Of a stretch of 64,000 nt of DNA, positions 49,644-57,920 are shown one piece after another; the stretch's first letter is position 1; each line of letters starts with the position of its first letter. A model generated the notes under the pieces. The model was not told the DNA's origin. It saw only the letters and a program-made list of their open reading frames with translations, and made no database searches. Made by a program: the position numbers and the translations under genes. Origin of the DNA: an uncultured Acetatifactor sp. (GTDB taxonomy: Bacteria > Bacillota > Clostridia > Lachnospirales > Lachnospiraceae); the NCBI GenBank assembly GCA_910577665.1, contig CAJTOJ010000019.1, positions 1-64,000 of the forward strand, read 5' to 3'.

Positions 49644-50750
49644 ATGGAAAAAGTAAAAATCGGCGTATTGGGCACAGGTGCCATCAGTGGCATCTATTTC
49701 CAGAATCTCACCGAGCTGTTCCAGGAAGTGGAGATCATTGCCGTCTGTGACCTGTTCAAGGAGAAGGCCCAGGAAGCCAGCCAGAAGTACCATATTCCCA
49801 AAGTCTATGACACCATGGAGGAAATGTTTGCCGACAAAGAGGTGGAAATTGTCCTGAACCTCACCCGCCCGGGTGAGCATTACCGCACTACCAAGGCGGC
49901 ACTGCTGGCCGGCAAACATGTCTACAGCGAAAAGCCCCTGGCTGCCTCCTATGGGGAAGGCCTGGAACTGGCAGAGCTTGCCAAGCGCCAGGGCCTGCTC
50001 TTAGGCGGTGCGCCGGATACCTTCCTGGGGGCAGGGATCCAGACCTGCCGCAGACTCATCGATGACGGCATGATCGGGGATGTGATCGGCGCACAGGCCC
50101 GGATGGTCTGCCACGGGCATGAGAACTGGCACCCGGCACCGGAATTCTATTACCAGTGCGGCGGAGGCCCCATGATGGATATGGGACCCTACTACCTCAC
50201 AGCCCTGGTCAACCTGGTGGGACGCGTCAAGAGCATCAGCGGCATGACCGGATGCAGTTTTCCCCAACGGATCATCACCAGCCAGCCCAAAAAGGGGACT
50301 GTAATAGATGTGGAAGTGCCCACCCACATCGCCGGACTGCTGCAGTTCGAAAACGGCGCCATCGGTACCGTGCTGACTACTTTTGACGTATATTATGACA
50401 GACAGGCCTGCCTGGAAATCTACGGTACCAAGGGCACCCTGGAGGTACCGGATCCCAATTGCTTCGGCGGTCCCATCCGGCTCCTCAGGCCTCAGGACGG
50501 CAGCTTCAAGGAAATGCCCCTGCTCTATGACTACAGGGAGAACAGCAGGGGACTGGGTGTGGCAGACATGGCCAAGGCCCTGCGGACCGGACGCAGCGTC
50601 CGGGCAGATGTCCAGCAGACCCTTCATGTGCTGGAGATTCTGACCACCTTCGAGAAGAGCAGCCAGGAAGGGCGCACCCTGGATCTGGCATCCCCCTATG
50701 AGCGGCGTGCAGCCATGCCGGATATGGCAGTTCCCGGGATATTGGACTAG
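49644..50750 (+). CDS. Gfo/Idh/MocA family oxidoreductase
   Basis: A 368-residue NAD(P)-dependent dehydrogenase. KIGVLGTGAISGIYFQNLTE is the Rossmann nucleotide-binding segment, LLAGKHVYSEKPLAASYGEG contains the EKP motif with the catalytic-type lysine, and GGGPMMDMGPYYLTALVNLVG supplies the conserved acidic and tyrosine residues. These enzymes oxidise or reduce sugars and cyclitols. It is cotranscribed with the ThuA-like gene and is likely under AraC control. The ATG follows AGGAGGTATCTTT. The substrate is unknown. Confidence 0.93.
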   Translation: MEKVKIGVLGTGAISGIYFQNLTELFQEVEIIAVCDLFKEKAQEASQKYHIPKVYDTMEEMFADKEVEIVLNLTRPGEHYRTTKAALLAGKHVYSEKPLAASYGEGLELAELAKRQGLLLGGAPDTFLGAGIQTCRRLIDDGMIGDVIGAQARMVCHGHENWHPAPEFYYQCGGGPMMDMGPYYLTALVNLVGRVKSISGMTGCSFPQRIITSQPKKGTVIDVEVPTHIAGLLQFENGAIGTVLTTFDVYYDRQACLEIYGTKGTLEVPDPNCFGGPIRLLRPQDGSFKEMPLLYDYRENSRGLGVADMAKALRTGRSVRADVQQTLHVLEILTTFEKSSQEGRTLDLASPYERRAAMPDMAVPGILD

Positions 50751-50936
50751 GTATTCTCCCGAATGACTACGAATCCAAGCTTAAAACGAGTTCCTTTGCA
50801 CTGAGGGGTACTTCCATGAATCACTACTAATCCGAACCGGTGTCTCATCTCCGGCAGCTTATCTGTCACCACAAACCTTGTAATGTTGTGATACCAGGGC
50901 CAAAAGGTCCTAAAATCCGATGCAGGCCAATTACAG
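50751..50936. other. Intergenic sequence with internal imperfect repeats
   Basis: 186 bases between the 3' ends of the Gfo/Idh/MocA and enzyme I genes. On the minus strand GGATTAGTAGTGATTCATGG and GGATTCGTAGTCATTCGGGA form an imperfect direct repeat about 45 bases apart. A short open frame (50747-50950, minus) overlaps the end of the enzyme I gene and lacks a ribosome binding site. No gene is called. Confidence 0.4.
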
Positions 50937-52691
50937 TCAAAATGATTCATGCCCCACCAGTTCCCCCAGGATCTCCTCCTGGATCCGAAGGCGCAGACAC
51001 CTTCCTGCCAGGTTCTTCGCCTCCTCCAGGGAGACCCTGGCCAGGGCTGCCTTCACCCCCGCCAGGCTGGCCGGATCCATACTCAGCTTCCTGGCCCCCA
51101 GCCCCGCCAGCAACACGGCCCCCTGGGGATCTCCTGCCATTTCCCCACAGACACAGACAGGCTTATGCCGTGCGGCGAAGGCTGAGAAGATTCTCTCCAG
51201 AAGACGCAGCATAGCCGGGGAATAGCCCTGGTAATAAGGCCCCATCCCAGGGTTCATCCGATCTGCAGCGCTGACATACTGAGCCAGGTCGTTGGTGCCA
51301 ATACTGGCAAAATCCACCTCCTCTGCCGCCAGATCTGCCACCAAGGCAATGGAAGGGACTTCGATCATGATGCCCATCCGGATATGGGGATTGTAGGAGA
51401 ATCCTTCCGCGGCAAGTCCTTCCATGGCTTTCCTCACGCAGGCCCTGGCCTGGAAGATCTCCTCCAGACTTCCCACCATGGGAAAGAGCAGTTCCAGGTC
51501 TCCCAGGGCAGATGCCCGTAGTGCTGCCCGCAACTGGGTCTGGAATATATCCGGCCTGGCAAGGCATAGTCTCAGTCCACGGCTGCCCAGAAAGGAATTC
51601 TCCTCCCTGGGCAGCGCCAGGCAGGGCAGGGCTTTATCCCCGCCAATATCCAGGGTCCGAAGTGTCACCGTCTTCCCCTTTGCCTGCCTCAGCACCTTCC
51701 GGTACACCTCATACTGCTCCTCCTCTGTAGGTGGCGCCATATGCTCCATATACAAGAATTCCGTGCGCAACAGTCCCACAAAATCATACTGTTCCCCCGG
51801 AACTGACACTTCCCCGGAACCAATGTTGATCCCCATCCCCATGACTTTCCCGTCCCGGGTACTTCCCGGCCTGGAAAGATATCTTGCCTCCTCCCTGCGC
51901 CTTGCCAGGAACTGCTCCTGCATCTTCCGGTATCTGGCCTGCTGCACCTCATCCGGTTCCAGGATCACCTCCCCGGACATCGCGTCCAGGGCCGCCAGAA
52001 TACCCTGGGGAATCCGGAGTGTGGCTCCCTGGATTCCGGATATTGCCGGAATCTGGAGGCTCCGGGCCAGAATGGCAGTGTGGGAATTGGTTCCTCCCAT
52101 CTCTGTGATGATCCCTTTGATATGTGCCCGGTCCAGGGAGGCCATATCGCTGGGCAGCAGATCCCTGGCCACCAGGATCACTTCCTCCTTCAGAGAAAGG
52201 ATATGCTGTCCTTCCCCACCCTGACAGATACGCAAAAGACGCCTCTTCACATCCTGCAGGTCTGCTACCCGGGCAGCAATCAGAGGATCTGTCATTCCAC
52301 AGAACAATGCCTCATATGCCGCAAATACCCTTCTAATGGCTGACTCCGGTTCCAGCCGCTCCTCCAGGATAGCCTGCCCTATCCGGGACAACAGTTCCTC
52401 ATCCTCCAGGATTTCTCCCTGGGCTGCAAAAATCTCCCCCTGGACTTCACAGCCAGAACCAGCCCCTCCTGAAAGACAGGCAAGTTCCTCCCTGGCCTGG
52501 AACACTGCCCGGTAAAAAGCATCCCGCATTTCCCCTTCCCTGCCTGGATCAAAGCGGACCTGGTCAGGCTCCTGCCACTGTAGCCCGGGATTATCCTGTA
52601 TACAGACCCGGGCCACCACTGCCCCTGGCGACACCGGTGTCCCGGTGAGCACGATCCTGTGTTCCTTTTCTTTCTTTTGATCCATACCCAT
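50937..52691 (-). CDS. ptsI: Phosphoenolpyruvate-protein phosphotransferase (PTS enzyme I)
   Basis: A 584-residue cytosolic protein. The N-terminal half has the phosphohistidine motif ITEMGGTNSHTAILARSLQI. The PEP-binding barrel shows VGLLRTEFLYMEH, TLDIGGDKALPCL, MIEVPSIALVADLAAEEVDF, IGTNDLAQYVSAADR and the active-site cysteine in VCVCGEMAGDP. It takes phosphate from PEP and gives it to HPr. No HPr gene is adjacent, and the sequence is somewhat divergent, so a paralog serving a special PTS or a DhaM-type system is possible. Starts at 52691 and 52685 are both reasonable; AGAAGGAG lies just upstream. Confidence 0.93.
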   Translation of the reverse strand: MGMDQKKEKEHRIVLTGTPVSPGAVVARVCIQDNPGLQWQEPDQVRFDPGREGEMRDAFYRAVFQAREELACLSGGAGSGCEVQGEIFAAQGEILEDEELLSRIGQAILEERLEPESAIRRVFAAYEALFCGMTDPLIAARVADLQDVKRRLLRICQGGEGQHILSLKEEVILVARDLLPSDMASLDRAHIKGIITEMGGTNSHTAILARSLQIPAISGIQGATLRIPQGILAALDAMSGEVILEPDEVQQARYRKMQEQFLARRREEARYLSRPGSTRDGKVMGMGINIGSGEVSVPGEQYDFVGLLRTEFLYMEHMAPPTEEEQYEVYRKVLRQAKGKTVTLRTLDIGGDKALPCLALPREENSFLGSRGLRLCLARPDIFQTQLRAALRASALGDLELLFPMVGSLEEIFQARACVRKAMEGLAAEGFSYNPHIRMGIMIEVPSIALVADLAAEEVDFASIGTNDLAQYVSAADRMNPGMGPYYQGYSPAMLRLLERIFSAFAARHKPVCVCGEMAGDPQGAVLLAGLGARKLSMDPASLAGVKAALARVSLEEAKNLAGRCLRLRIQEEILGELVGHESF

Positions 52692-52871
52692 GCTCCTTCT
52701 TCCATAACAGCCCTAAGATGCTTCCTTCCCTCTCCGGATTCCTACCGGGCTGGTGCCTGGATTCTCCATCCCTGCACTGCTTTCAACTATTGTACCCTGT
52801 CCGGTCCCTTCTGTCAAAAGACATCTGCAGATTTCATGAGCCAGGCTTTAGCAGCAGAAGTATCAGCCTAT

Positions 52872-52905
52872 AAAAACCGGTCTGCCTGGAATTCCAGGCA
52901 GACCG
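52872..52905 (-). terminator. Intrinsic terminator of the TrmH-family gene
   Basis: On the minus strand CGGTCTGCCTGG and CCAGGCAGACCG are fully complementary around AATT (52878-52905), followed by TTTTTATAGG. It lies 16 bases after the TrmH-family stop codon. It is the strongest terminator in the window. Confidence 0.88.
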
Positions 52906-52920
52906 ATGTCCGCTATGTCA

Positions 52921-53781
52921 TCACTGACAGATATGACTTTCTCTCTTTTCAAAATCTCTGCCCTGCCCGTTCCGTTGTCTGGTCACCTCATACATCAGGA
53001 TGGACGCTGCACAGCTTACGTTGAAGGAAGAGGCATAGGACATCTCCCCCATGGGTATGGTACACAGCCTGTCGCAGGACTCTTTGAAAGCATGGCTCAG
53101 CCCCATGGTCTCATTGCCCATCATCAGCATCAGCGGTCCTCCAAGATCCACATCATAAACCGGTGTCTCCTGGTGGGCTGTTGTGCCTATGGTGACAAAG
53201 CCCGGATACCTCTCCCGCAGGCTGCCTATATAGGCTGCAAGCTGGCTGTTGTCCTCCACCCGTATCACTGGCAGGTTGAAAAAAGATCCCATGGCCGATA
53301 CCACCACATCCGGGTCATACAGATCCACTCCATGTCCCGTGAGCAGGAGCAGGTCTGCCCCCAGGCCGTCACAGGAACGGATCATGGTGCCCAGGTTCCC
53401 CTTGTTGGAAGGCCTGTCGAAGAGGACGATAAAAGGATTCTCAGAGAGAGGTACCTTCTCCAGCACATCTTCCCGCATCTCAATCACTGCCATCAGTTCG
53501 GAGGTATCCTCCTTGCCGCTGAGTTCTGCCATCAGTCCGGCTGACAGACAGTAATTCCTCTGGGTCTTTACCTTCCGAATCATATCCCTGGCCCAGTCTG
53601 AGAGATGCTCCCTGTCATAGAGAAAAGACTGGATCTTCCAGTGATTCTCCACTGCCTCATTCAGGCTGCGGACTCCCTCCACCAGGAATTCGTGATAGCG
53701 GTATCTCTTATTCCGGTTGGTCTTCAGCACCTGGAACTTCTGGTATATGTTGTTTTTATTATATATCCTTATCTCTTCCAT
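52921..53781 (-). CDS. TrmH (SpoU) family RNA 2'-O-methyltransferase
   Basis: A 286-residue enzyme. The knotted SPOUT domain shows motif 1 FDRPSNKGNLGTMIRSCDGL, motif 2 GPLMLMMGNETMGLS and motif 3 SYASSFNVSCAASILMYEV. The N-terminal 110 residues form the substrate-binding domain with FLVEGVRSLNEAVEN. Family members methylate ribose of rRNA or tRNA using SAM bound in the C-terminal knot. It is followed by a strong terminator, so it is the end of its transcript. The target nucleotide is not predictable. Confidence 0.92.
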   Translation of the reverse strand: MEEIRIYNKNNIYQKFQVLKTNRNKRYRYHEFLVEGVRSLNEAVENHWKIQSFLYDREHLSDWARDMIRKVKTQRNYCLSAGLMAELSGKEDTSELMAVIEMREDVLEKVPLSENPFIVLFDRPSNKGNLGTMIRSCDGLGADLLLLTGHGVDLYDPDVVVSAMGSFFNLPVIRVEDNSQLAAYIGSLRERYPGFVTIGTTAHQETPVYDVDLGGPLMLMMGNETMGLSHAFKESCDRLCTIPMGEMSYASSFNVSCAASILMYEVTRQRNGQGRDFEKRESHICQ

Positions 53782-53892
53782 CCCGTCTGCTTACCCATTC
53801 CGTTCCCTGTCTGTAGAAAGGGCCACAGAACCTGTGTCCCTTATTCATATGTATGCTTCCCAGATACATCTTCCTCCCAGGTTCTTCCATCT

Positions 53893-54978
53893 CTATGGCA
53901 AAGTATCCCGGTACACCCTAAGTACATTCTTCCAGAAAATGGCATCCAATTGCCCTTCCGTAAAGCCTGCCCCATGCAGTCCTTCCCACAAAGCCCCCAT
54001 GGCCTCTCCTCCCGGAAGCTCCGCATGGGTGCCGATCCCGTCAAAATCACTGCCCAGGCCCAGCACTTCCATGCCACCCACATTTACTATATGCTTCGCA
54101 TGGCAGACAATGGAAGCTATGGTACCGGGATTGGCCTGGCCCACAGGAACCTCCTCCAGGAAATCCGTGCAATAGTTCAGTCCAATGACACCGCCTCTCT
54201 CTGCCAGATGCCGGATCATGTCGTCCGTCAGGTTCCGGACACAGCCGCAGACCTGCCTGGCATTGGAATGACTGGCCACAAAGGGCTTCTTCGTCACCTC
54301 ACACACATCGTAGAAGCCAGCATCAGACAGGTGGGACACATCGGGAATCATACCAAGTTCCTCCATGCGCACCACAAACTCCCTGCCTTTCTCTGTCAGT
54401 CCGTCCGTTTCGTTGGCCTCATGGTTGAAAGCCACAAAAGCCTTCTGTGCCGCCGCATGCCTGGACGCGTATTCCTCTGTGCCGGGCCTGGTCCCTTCCA
54501 GGACCTTCATGGCCTCCTGCAGTCCCTGTCCCCTGTGGGAATCCAGGTTGGGGAAACCCAGTTCATTGGGGAAGTTCCAGGTCAGGGTAATCATCCGCAC
54601 CCCCATGTCATAAAGCTGCTGCAGCTTATCCAGGTCTCCTTTGCAGACACCGCCCTCCTCCACCGTGAGCATGGAAGACAGTTTTCCCGCCGCTTCATTG
54701 ACAGCAATGTCAGAATACCGGAGTACCGGGGCCACCAGGTCCTGGTTCTTCTCCAGTTCCTCCCTGTAATACTGGTACAGCTTCTGTACCCTCTCCCAGG
54801 GATCCCCGTCCCGGTCCAGTTCCACAAACATGGCAAAATTCTGGACCAGATACCCGGCCTGCTTCATGCGCAGCAGATCCAGATGTCCCGGGTTTTCCCG
54901 CAGGCCCTCCGGCCGGCCTTCCTCTTTCCGGCACAGAAGCCGGTATATAGTATCACAGTGCATATCTGCTATTTTCAT
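53893..54978 (-). CDS. Membrane dipeptidase (peptidase M19, renal dipeptidase family)
   Basis: A 361-residue zinc dipeptidase. The N-terminal MHCDTI is the metal-binding HxD. VSHLSDAGFYDVCEVTKKPFVASHSNARQVCG supplies further zinc-binding histidines, and VLGLGSDFDGIGTHAELPGG closes the active site. No signal peptide is present, so it is probably cytosolic despite the family name. It hydrolyses dipeptides, including those with D-residues. It is 10 bases downstream of the NCS2 permease gene and probably cotranscribed. Confidence 0.94.
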   Translation of the reverse strand: MKIADMHCDTIYRLLCRKEEGRPEGLRENPGHLDLLRMKQAGYLVQNFAMFVELDRDGDPWERVQKLYQYYREELEKNQDLVAPVLRYSDIAVNEAAGKLSSMLTVEEGGVCKGDLDKLQQLYDMGVRMITLTWNFPNELGFPNLDSHRGQGLQEAMKVLEGTRPGTEEYASRHAAAQKAFVAFNHEANETDGLTEKGREFVVRMEELGMIPDVSHLSDAGFYDVCEVTKKPFVASHSNARQVCGCVRNLTDDMIRHLAERGGVIGLNYCTDFLEEVPVGQANPGTIASIVCHAKHIVNVGGMEVLGLGSDFDGIGTHAELPGGEAMGALWEGLHGAGFTEGQLDAIFWKNVLRVYRDTLP

Positions 54979-54987
54979 AAGCCCCCC

Positions 54988-56415
54988 TTAGTTACCCTTC
55001 ACTGCAAAATTCACTCCTGTATGGTCCGGTTTCTCCTCATCAAACACATAGTCCTTACCCGGCAGCACCGCATTTAAGCCAATCCCCACCAATGCCCCCA
55101 CTGCCAGGCCGGAAAGCATAATGGGCACATCTCCCACCATGAAGGAAATGCCCTCTGCAGCACTGTATTTGATGCCGATGGACAATACCAGGATCAGCGC
55201 CGCGATGATCACATTGCGGCTCTTGGAGAAATCACATTTTGTCTCCACAATATTGCGCACCCCTACTGCAGAAATCATACCATAGAGCACCAGAGACACC
55301 CCGCCCACTGTGCCTTTCGGCATACAGCCGATCACAGCCGCGAACTTAGGACAGAAGGAAAGCAGGATAGCAAACCCTGCCGCAACCCGGATCACCAGGG
55401 GATCAAAAACCTTGGTCAGGGACAGTACCCCTGTGTTCTCCCCATAAGTGGTATTGGCCGGTGCCCCGAACAGGGACGCCAATATAGTGGCCAGGCCATC
55501 CCCCAGCAGGGTACGGTGCAGGCCAGGTTCCTTGATATAATTTTTCCCCACAGTGGAAGAGATGGCAGAGATATCACCGATGTGCTCCACCATGGTAGCC
55601 AGGGCAATGGGCATGATGGTGATAATGGAATTCACCAGCAGGTTTGTATTCCCGTCGGACAATGCCCAGAATGCCGTGCGTTCCCAGTGGATAGGAAAAC
55701 CCACCCAGGAAGCTTCTGCCACCGGGGAGAAATCAGCCCGGCCAAGTACGGCGGCCAGCAAGTAGGAACCGCAGACGCCAATGATAATGGGCACGATCTT
55801 CACCATCCCTTTCCCCCAGATGTTGCAGACAATGACCAGGGCAATGGCCACCAGTGCAATCAGCCAGTCATCGGAGCAGTTTCCGATGGCAGAAGAGGAC
55901 AGGGTCAGACCGATGGCGATAATAATAGGGCCTGTCACAATAGGCGGGAAAAATTTCATGACCCTGCTGGTGCCGAACAGTTTGATCAACAGGGCCAGCA
56001 GCAGATACAACAGACCGGAACAGGCCACACCGAAACAGGCGTAAGGCAGCAAGGAACTGTTATCAATGGCCGCCCCTGTTGCGGCATCCTGCATGGGCGC
56101 CATGACGGCATATCCACCCAGAAAGGCAAAAGAAGAACCTAGAAACACCGGAACCTTTCCCCTGGTCAGCAGATGAAAGAGCAGGGTACCCAGTCCTGCG
56201 AAAAGCAAAGTGGTGGAAATATCCAGCCCTGTCAGCATGGGCACCAGAATGGTAGCCCCGAACATGGCAAACATATGCTGTATTCCCAGGATCATTACCT
56301 TGGGCACTCCCAGCACCTTGGCATCATAGATGCCGCTTTCCCCCAGCACGTTGCCGCTTCCCTCGCTCTGGGTGGAACCTTTCTGTTTCCTTGTCATTTT
56401 TTTCTTGTCGCTCAT
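54988..56415 (-). CDS. NCS2 family nucleobase permease (uracil/xanthine type)
   Basis: A 475-residue membrane transporter with about 14 hydrophobic segments after a 45-residue polar N-terminus. VPKVMILGIQHMFAMFGATILVP is the first core helix. GVACSGLLYLLLALLIKLFG, VEHIGDISAISSTVGKN (with the substrate-contacting Glu) and GAPANTTYGENTGVLSLTKV (second Glu, GEN motif) mark the UraA/XanQ transport site. It imports uracil or a purine base with protons. The start at 56415 follows AAGGAGGATGGG. Upstream lie a near-consensus promoter and a leader with a PyrR-binding-like loop, which favours uracil. Confidence 0.92.
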   Translation of the reverse strand: MSDKKKMTRKQKGSTQSEGSGNVLGESGIYDAKVLGVPKVMILGIQHMFAMFGATILVPMLTGLDISTTLLFAGLGTLLFHLLTRGKVPVFLGSSFAFLGGYAVMAPMQDAATGAAIDNSSLLPYACFGVACSGLLYLLLALLIKLFGTSRVMKFFPPIVTGPIIIAIGLTLSSSAIGNCSDDWLIALVAIALVIVCNIWGKGMVKIVPIIIGVCGSYLLAAVLGRADFSPVAEASWVGFPIHWERTAFWALSDGNTNLLVNSIITIMPIALATMVEHIGDISAISSTVGKNYIKEPGLHRTLLGDGLATILASLFGAPANTTYGENTGVLSLTKVFDPLVIRVAAGFAILLSFCPKFAAVIGCMPKGTVGGVSLVLYGMISAVGVRNIVETKCDFSKSRNVIIAALILVLSIGIKYSAAEGISFMVGDVPIMLSGLAVGALVGIGLNAVLPGKDYVFDEEKPDHTGVNFAVKGN

Positions 56416-56585
56416 GAACCCATCCTCCTTAAGTGCGCCGGCTTCCGGAATCTGTATTCCCCCTTCAGCTGCCAGTCCTGGAAACGCTTCCACAACATCC
56501 ATCCCCTGGACAGCCCTTTTCTCCTGACAGAACCTTCCTCTTCCAGCACAAAATCGTTGTGCGGTAAACCGCAGCACACAGCCCC

Positions 56586-56608
56586 TCTCCCCTCTCCGGG
56601 CTGCACCC
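56586..56608 (-). promoter_or_regulatory. PyrR-binding-loop-like hairpin in the permease leader
   Basis: On the minus strand CCGGAGAGG (56599-56591) fits the CCNGNGAGG core recognised by PyrR in pyrimidine operon leaders, and it is framed by a stem of CAGCCC and GGGCTG. PyrR with UMP bound to such a loop reduces transcription of pyr genes and uracil permease. A downstream intrinsic terminator is not obvious, so control could be translational or the match fortuitous. Confidence 0.45.
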
Positions 56609-56616
56609 TGCTTTCC

Positions 56617-56645
56617 ATCATATTCTCCCGCAAGGTAACAGTCAA
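56617..56645 (-). promoter_or_regulatory. Predicted promoter of the NCS2 permease/dipeptidase operon
   Basis: On the minus strand TTGACT (56645-56640) and TATGAT (56622-56617) are 17 bases apart, a near-consensus sigma-A promoter. It would give a leader of about 195 bases before the permease ATG. Confidence 0.65.
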
Positions 56646-56694
56646 GGAAAACTTATCACAAACCGGAAACAGACGGCACACCACTGGAAGATTC

Positions 56695-56840
56695 CCAAAA
56701 GTCAACAACCTCGCTGCAAGCAGCGGGGTATATGGTCTTCGCTCCGCTTCGGTGGGTGTTGATCACGCGCCACGCCCCCCTGGCGGCAAGAGCCAAATGG
56801 ATGCTGACGCATCCGCCTGGCTCATTGCACGCGGGAATCA
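56695..56840 (-). repeat. Dispersed intergenic element, copy 3
   Basis: Read on the minus strand: GGATGCGTCAGCATCC hairpin, GGGGGGCGTGGCGCGTG, CACCGAAGCGGAGCGAAG, CCCCGCTGCTTGCAGCGAGG and GTTGTTGACTTTT. The order and several blocks match copy 1 at 23258 (GGGGTGTGT, CCGAAGCGAAGC, GGTTGTTGACTCC). It lies between the acyltransferase and NCS2 permease genes. Confidence 0.5.
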
Positions 56841-57890
56841 TCAGCACAGATATCTTCCCACCACCGGAATACGCCGCAGAAGGGCAGAAGCCATATAGCA
56901 GACCAGAAATGTCGCTACAGCAAGCACAGGAGTCCCCACTACAGGATGCATCCCCTTGTCTATCAGAGATTTTAGCAGATCAATCGCGGCAATGTGCATC
57001 AGATATATCCCCAGGGTTCCCCTGGCGATCTCCTCCACGACTGTTCTGCTGCCTCTGCCCCAAAAATCCTTCTTTGCAATCTCTGAAAAAAACTGGAACG
57101 TTGCGACTGTGATCAGAAAAGTGAAGATCCCAAAACTGTCATAGATCTCCCCGTGGGGAAACCCATCCCTCACCGACTGCATGGTGCTCACCAGAATATT
57201 CACTGCCGCTGACGGAATCACAGACAGGTACAGAAATCTATGATATTTTACCGTAAGGCCCACATGCACCATATAGTAACCCAGCACAAAATACCCCAGA
57301 TAGCTACAGACCATCGGTATCTCCCCCAGCTCCAGGATCCTTAGGATATCCTTATTCTCTACAACACCTATAACCGTTGTGCGCAATATCTGTAGCAACA
57401 AAAACAGCCTCAGGAAATACCGGATATTCTGCTTTTCTGCATGCAGAATCCAGCTTCGCAGCACCGGCAGCAATACATAGATGCCAACCAGCATGGGCAG
57501 ATACCACAGATGATACCGTCCCCTGGATAAAGTCACCAGTATCTGTTTCCATTCCATGTTGCCTATTCCCTGCTGGTCACAGACCTGCAAGCCATACAGG
57601 CAACTCCATAGCACATACAGAATCACAAGCCGCAGGATATTGTGCCTGTAGAGATGCTTTACATCCAGTTCCCTGGCCGGATCCAGGAAAATGGCTCCGC
57701 TGATCATCACAAAAACCGGCACGCCAAACCGGAAGCAGGCATCATACGCATTTATGATTTTCCACGTTCTTCCTGTAACAGGCAATCCATACCAATATTG
57801 TGCCGCACAGTGAAGCATGACTACACTAAAAGCCGCCCAGATCCGCAGCAGATCATACTGTATCCTTCTGGTATGCGTTGCCTGTTGCAT
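56841..57890 (-). CDS. Acyltransferase 3 family membrane protein (OafA/WecH-like)
   Basis: A 349-residue integral membrane acyltransferase with about ten helices. YDLLRIWAAFSVVMLHCAAQ contains the family's essential histidine, FRFGVPVFVMISGAIFLDP is the second conserved block, and LWYLPMLVGIYVLLPVLRSW the third. These enzymes move acetyl or succinyl groups from CoA across the membrane onto sugars. It is last in a three-gene operon after an MBOAT protein and an SGNH hydrolase, 30 bases downstream of the latter. The ATG follows GGGAGGTTCACC. Confidence 0.9.
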   Translation of the reverse strand: MQQATHTRRIQYDLLRIWAAFSVVMLHCAAQYWYGLPVTGRTWKIINAYDACFRFGVPVFVMISGAIFLDPARELDVKHLYRHNILRLVILYVLWSCLYGLQVCDQQGIGNMEWKQILVTLSRGRYHLWYLPMLVGIYVLLPVLRSWILHAEKQNIRYFLRLFLLLQILRTTVIGVVENKDILRILELGEIPMVCSYLGYFVLGYYMVHVGLTVKYHRFLYLSVIPSAAVNILVSTMQSVRDGFPHGEIYDSFGIFTFLITVATFQFFSEIAKKDFWGRGSRTVVEEIARGTLGIYLMHIAAIDLLKSLIDKGMHPVVGTPVLAVATFLVCYMASALLRRIPVVGRYLC

Positions 57891-57920
57891 GGTGAACCTC
57901 CCACAAAATGTTTCTCTTGT

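Larger units (their letters stand above)
56416..56840. other. Leader and intergenic region of the NCS2 permease
   Basis: 425 bases. From right to left on the minus strand: a dispersed repeat (56695-56840), a promoter (56617-56645), a GC-rich structured leader of about 195 bases with several hairpins, and the ribosome binding site. No extra gene is supported. Confidence 0.5.

Noticed and set aside
50747..50950. 67-codon minus-strand frame between convergent genes
   Set aside because: Starts inside the end of the enzyme I gene without a ribosome binding site; its translation simply reflects an imperfect DNA repeat.
53605..55077. Plus-strand open frame of 490 codons
   Set aside because: Antisense to TrmH-family and dipeptidase genes.
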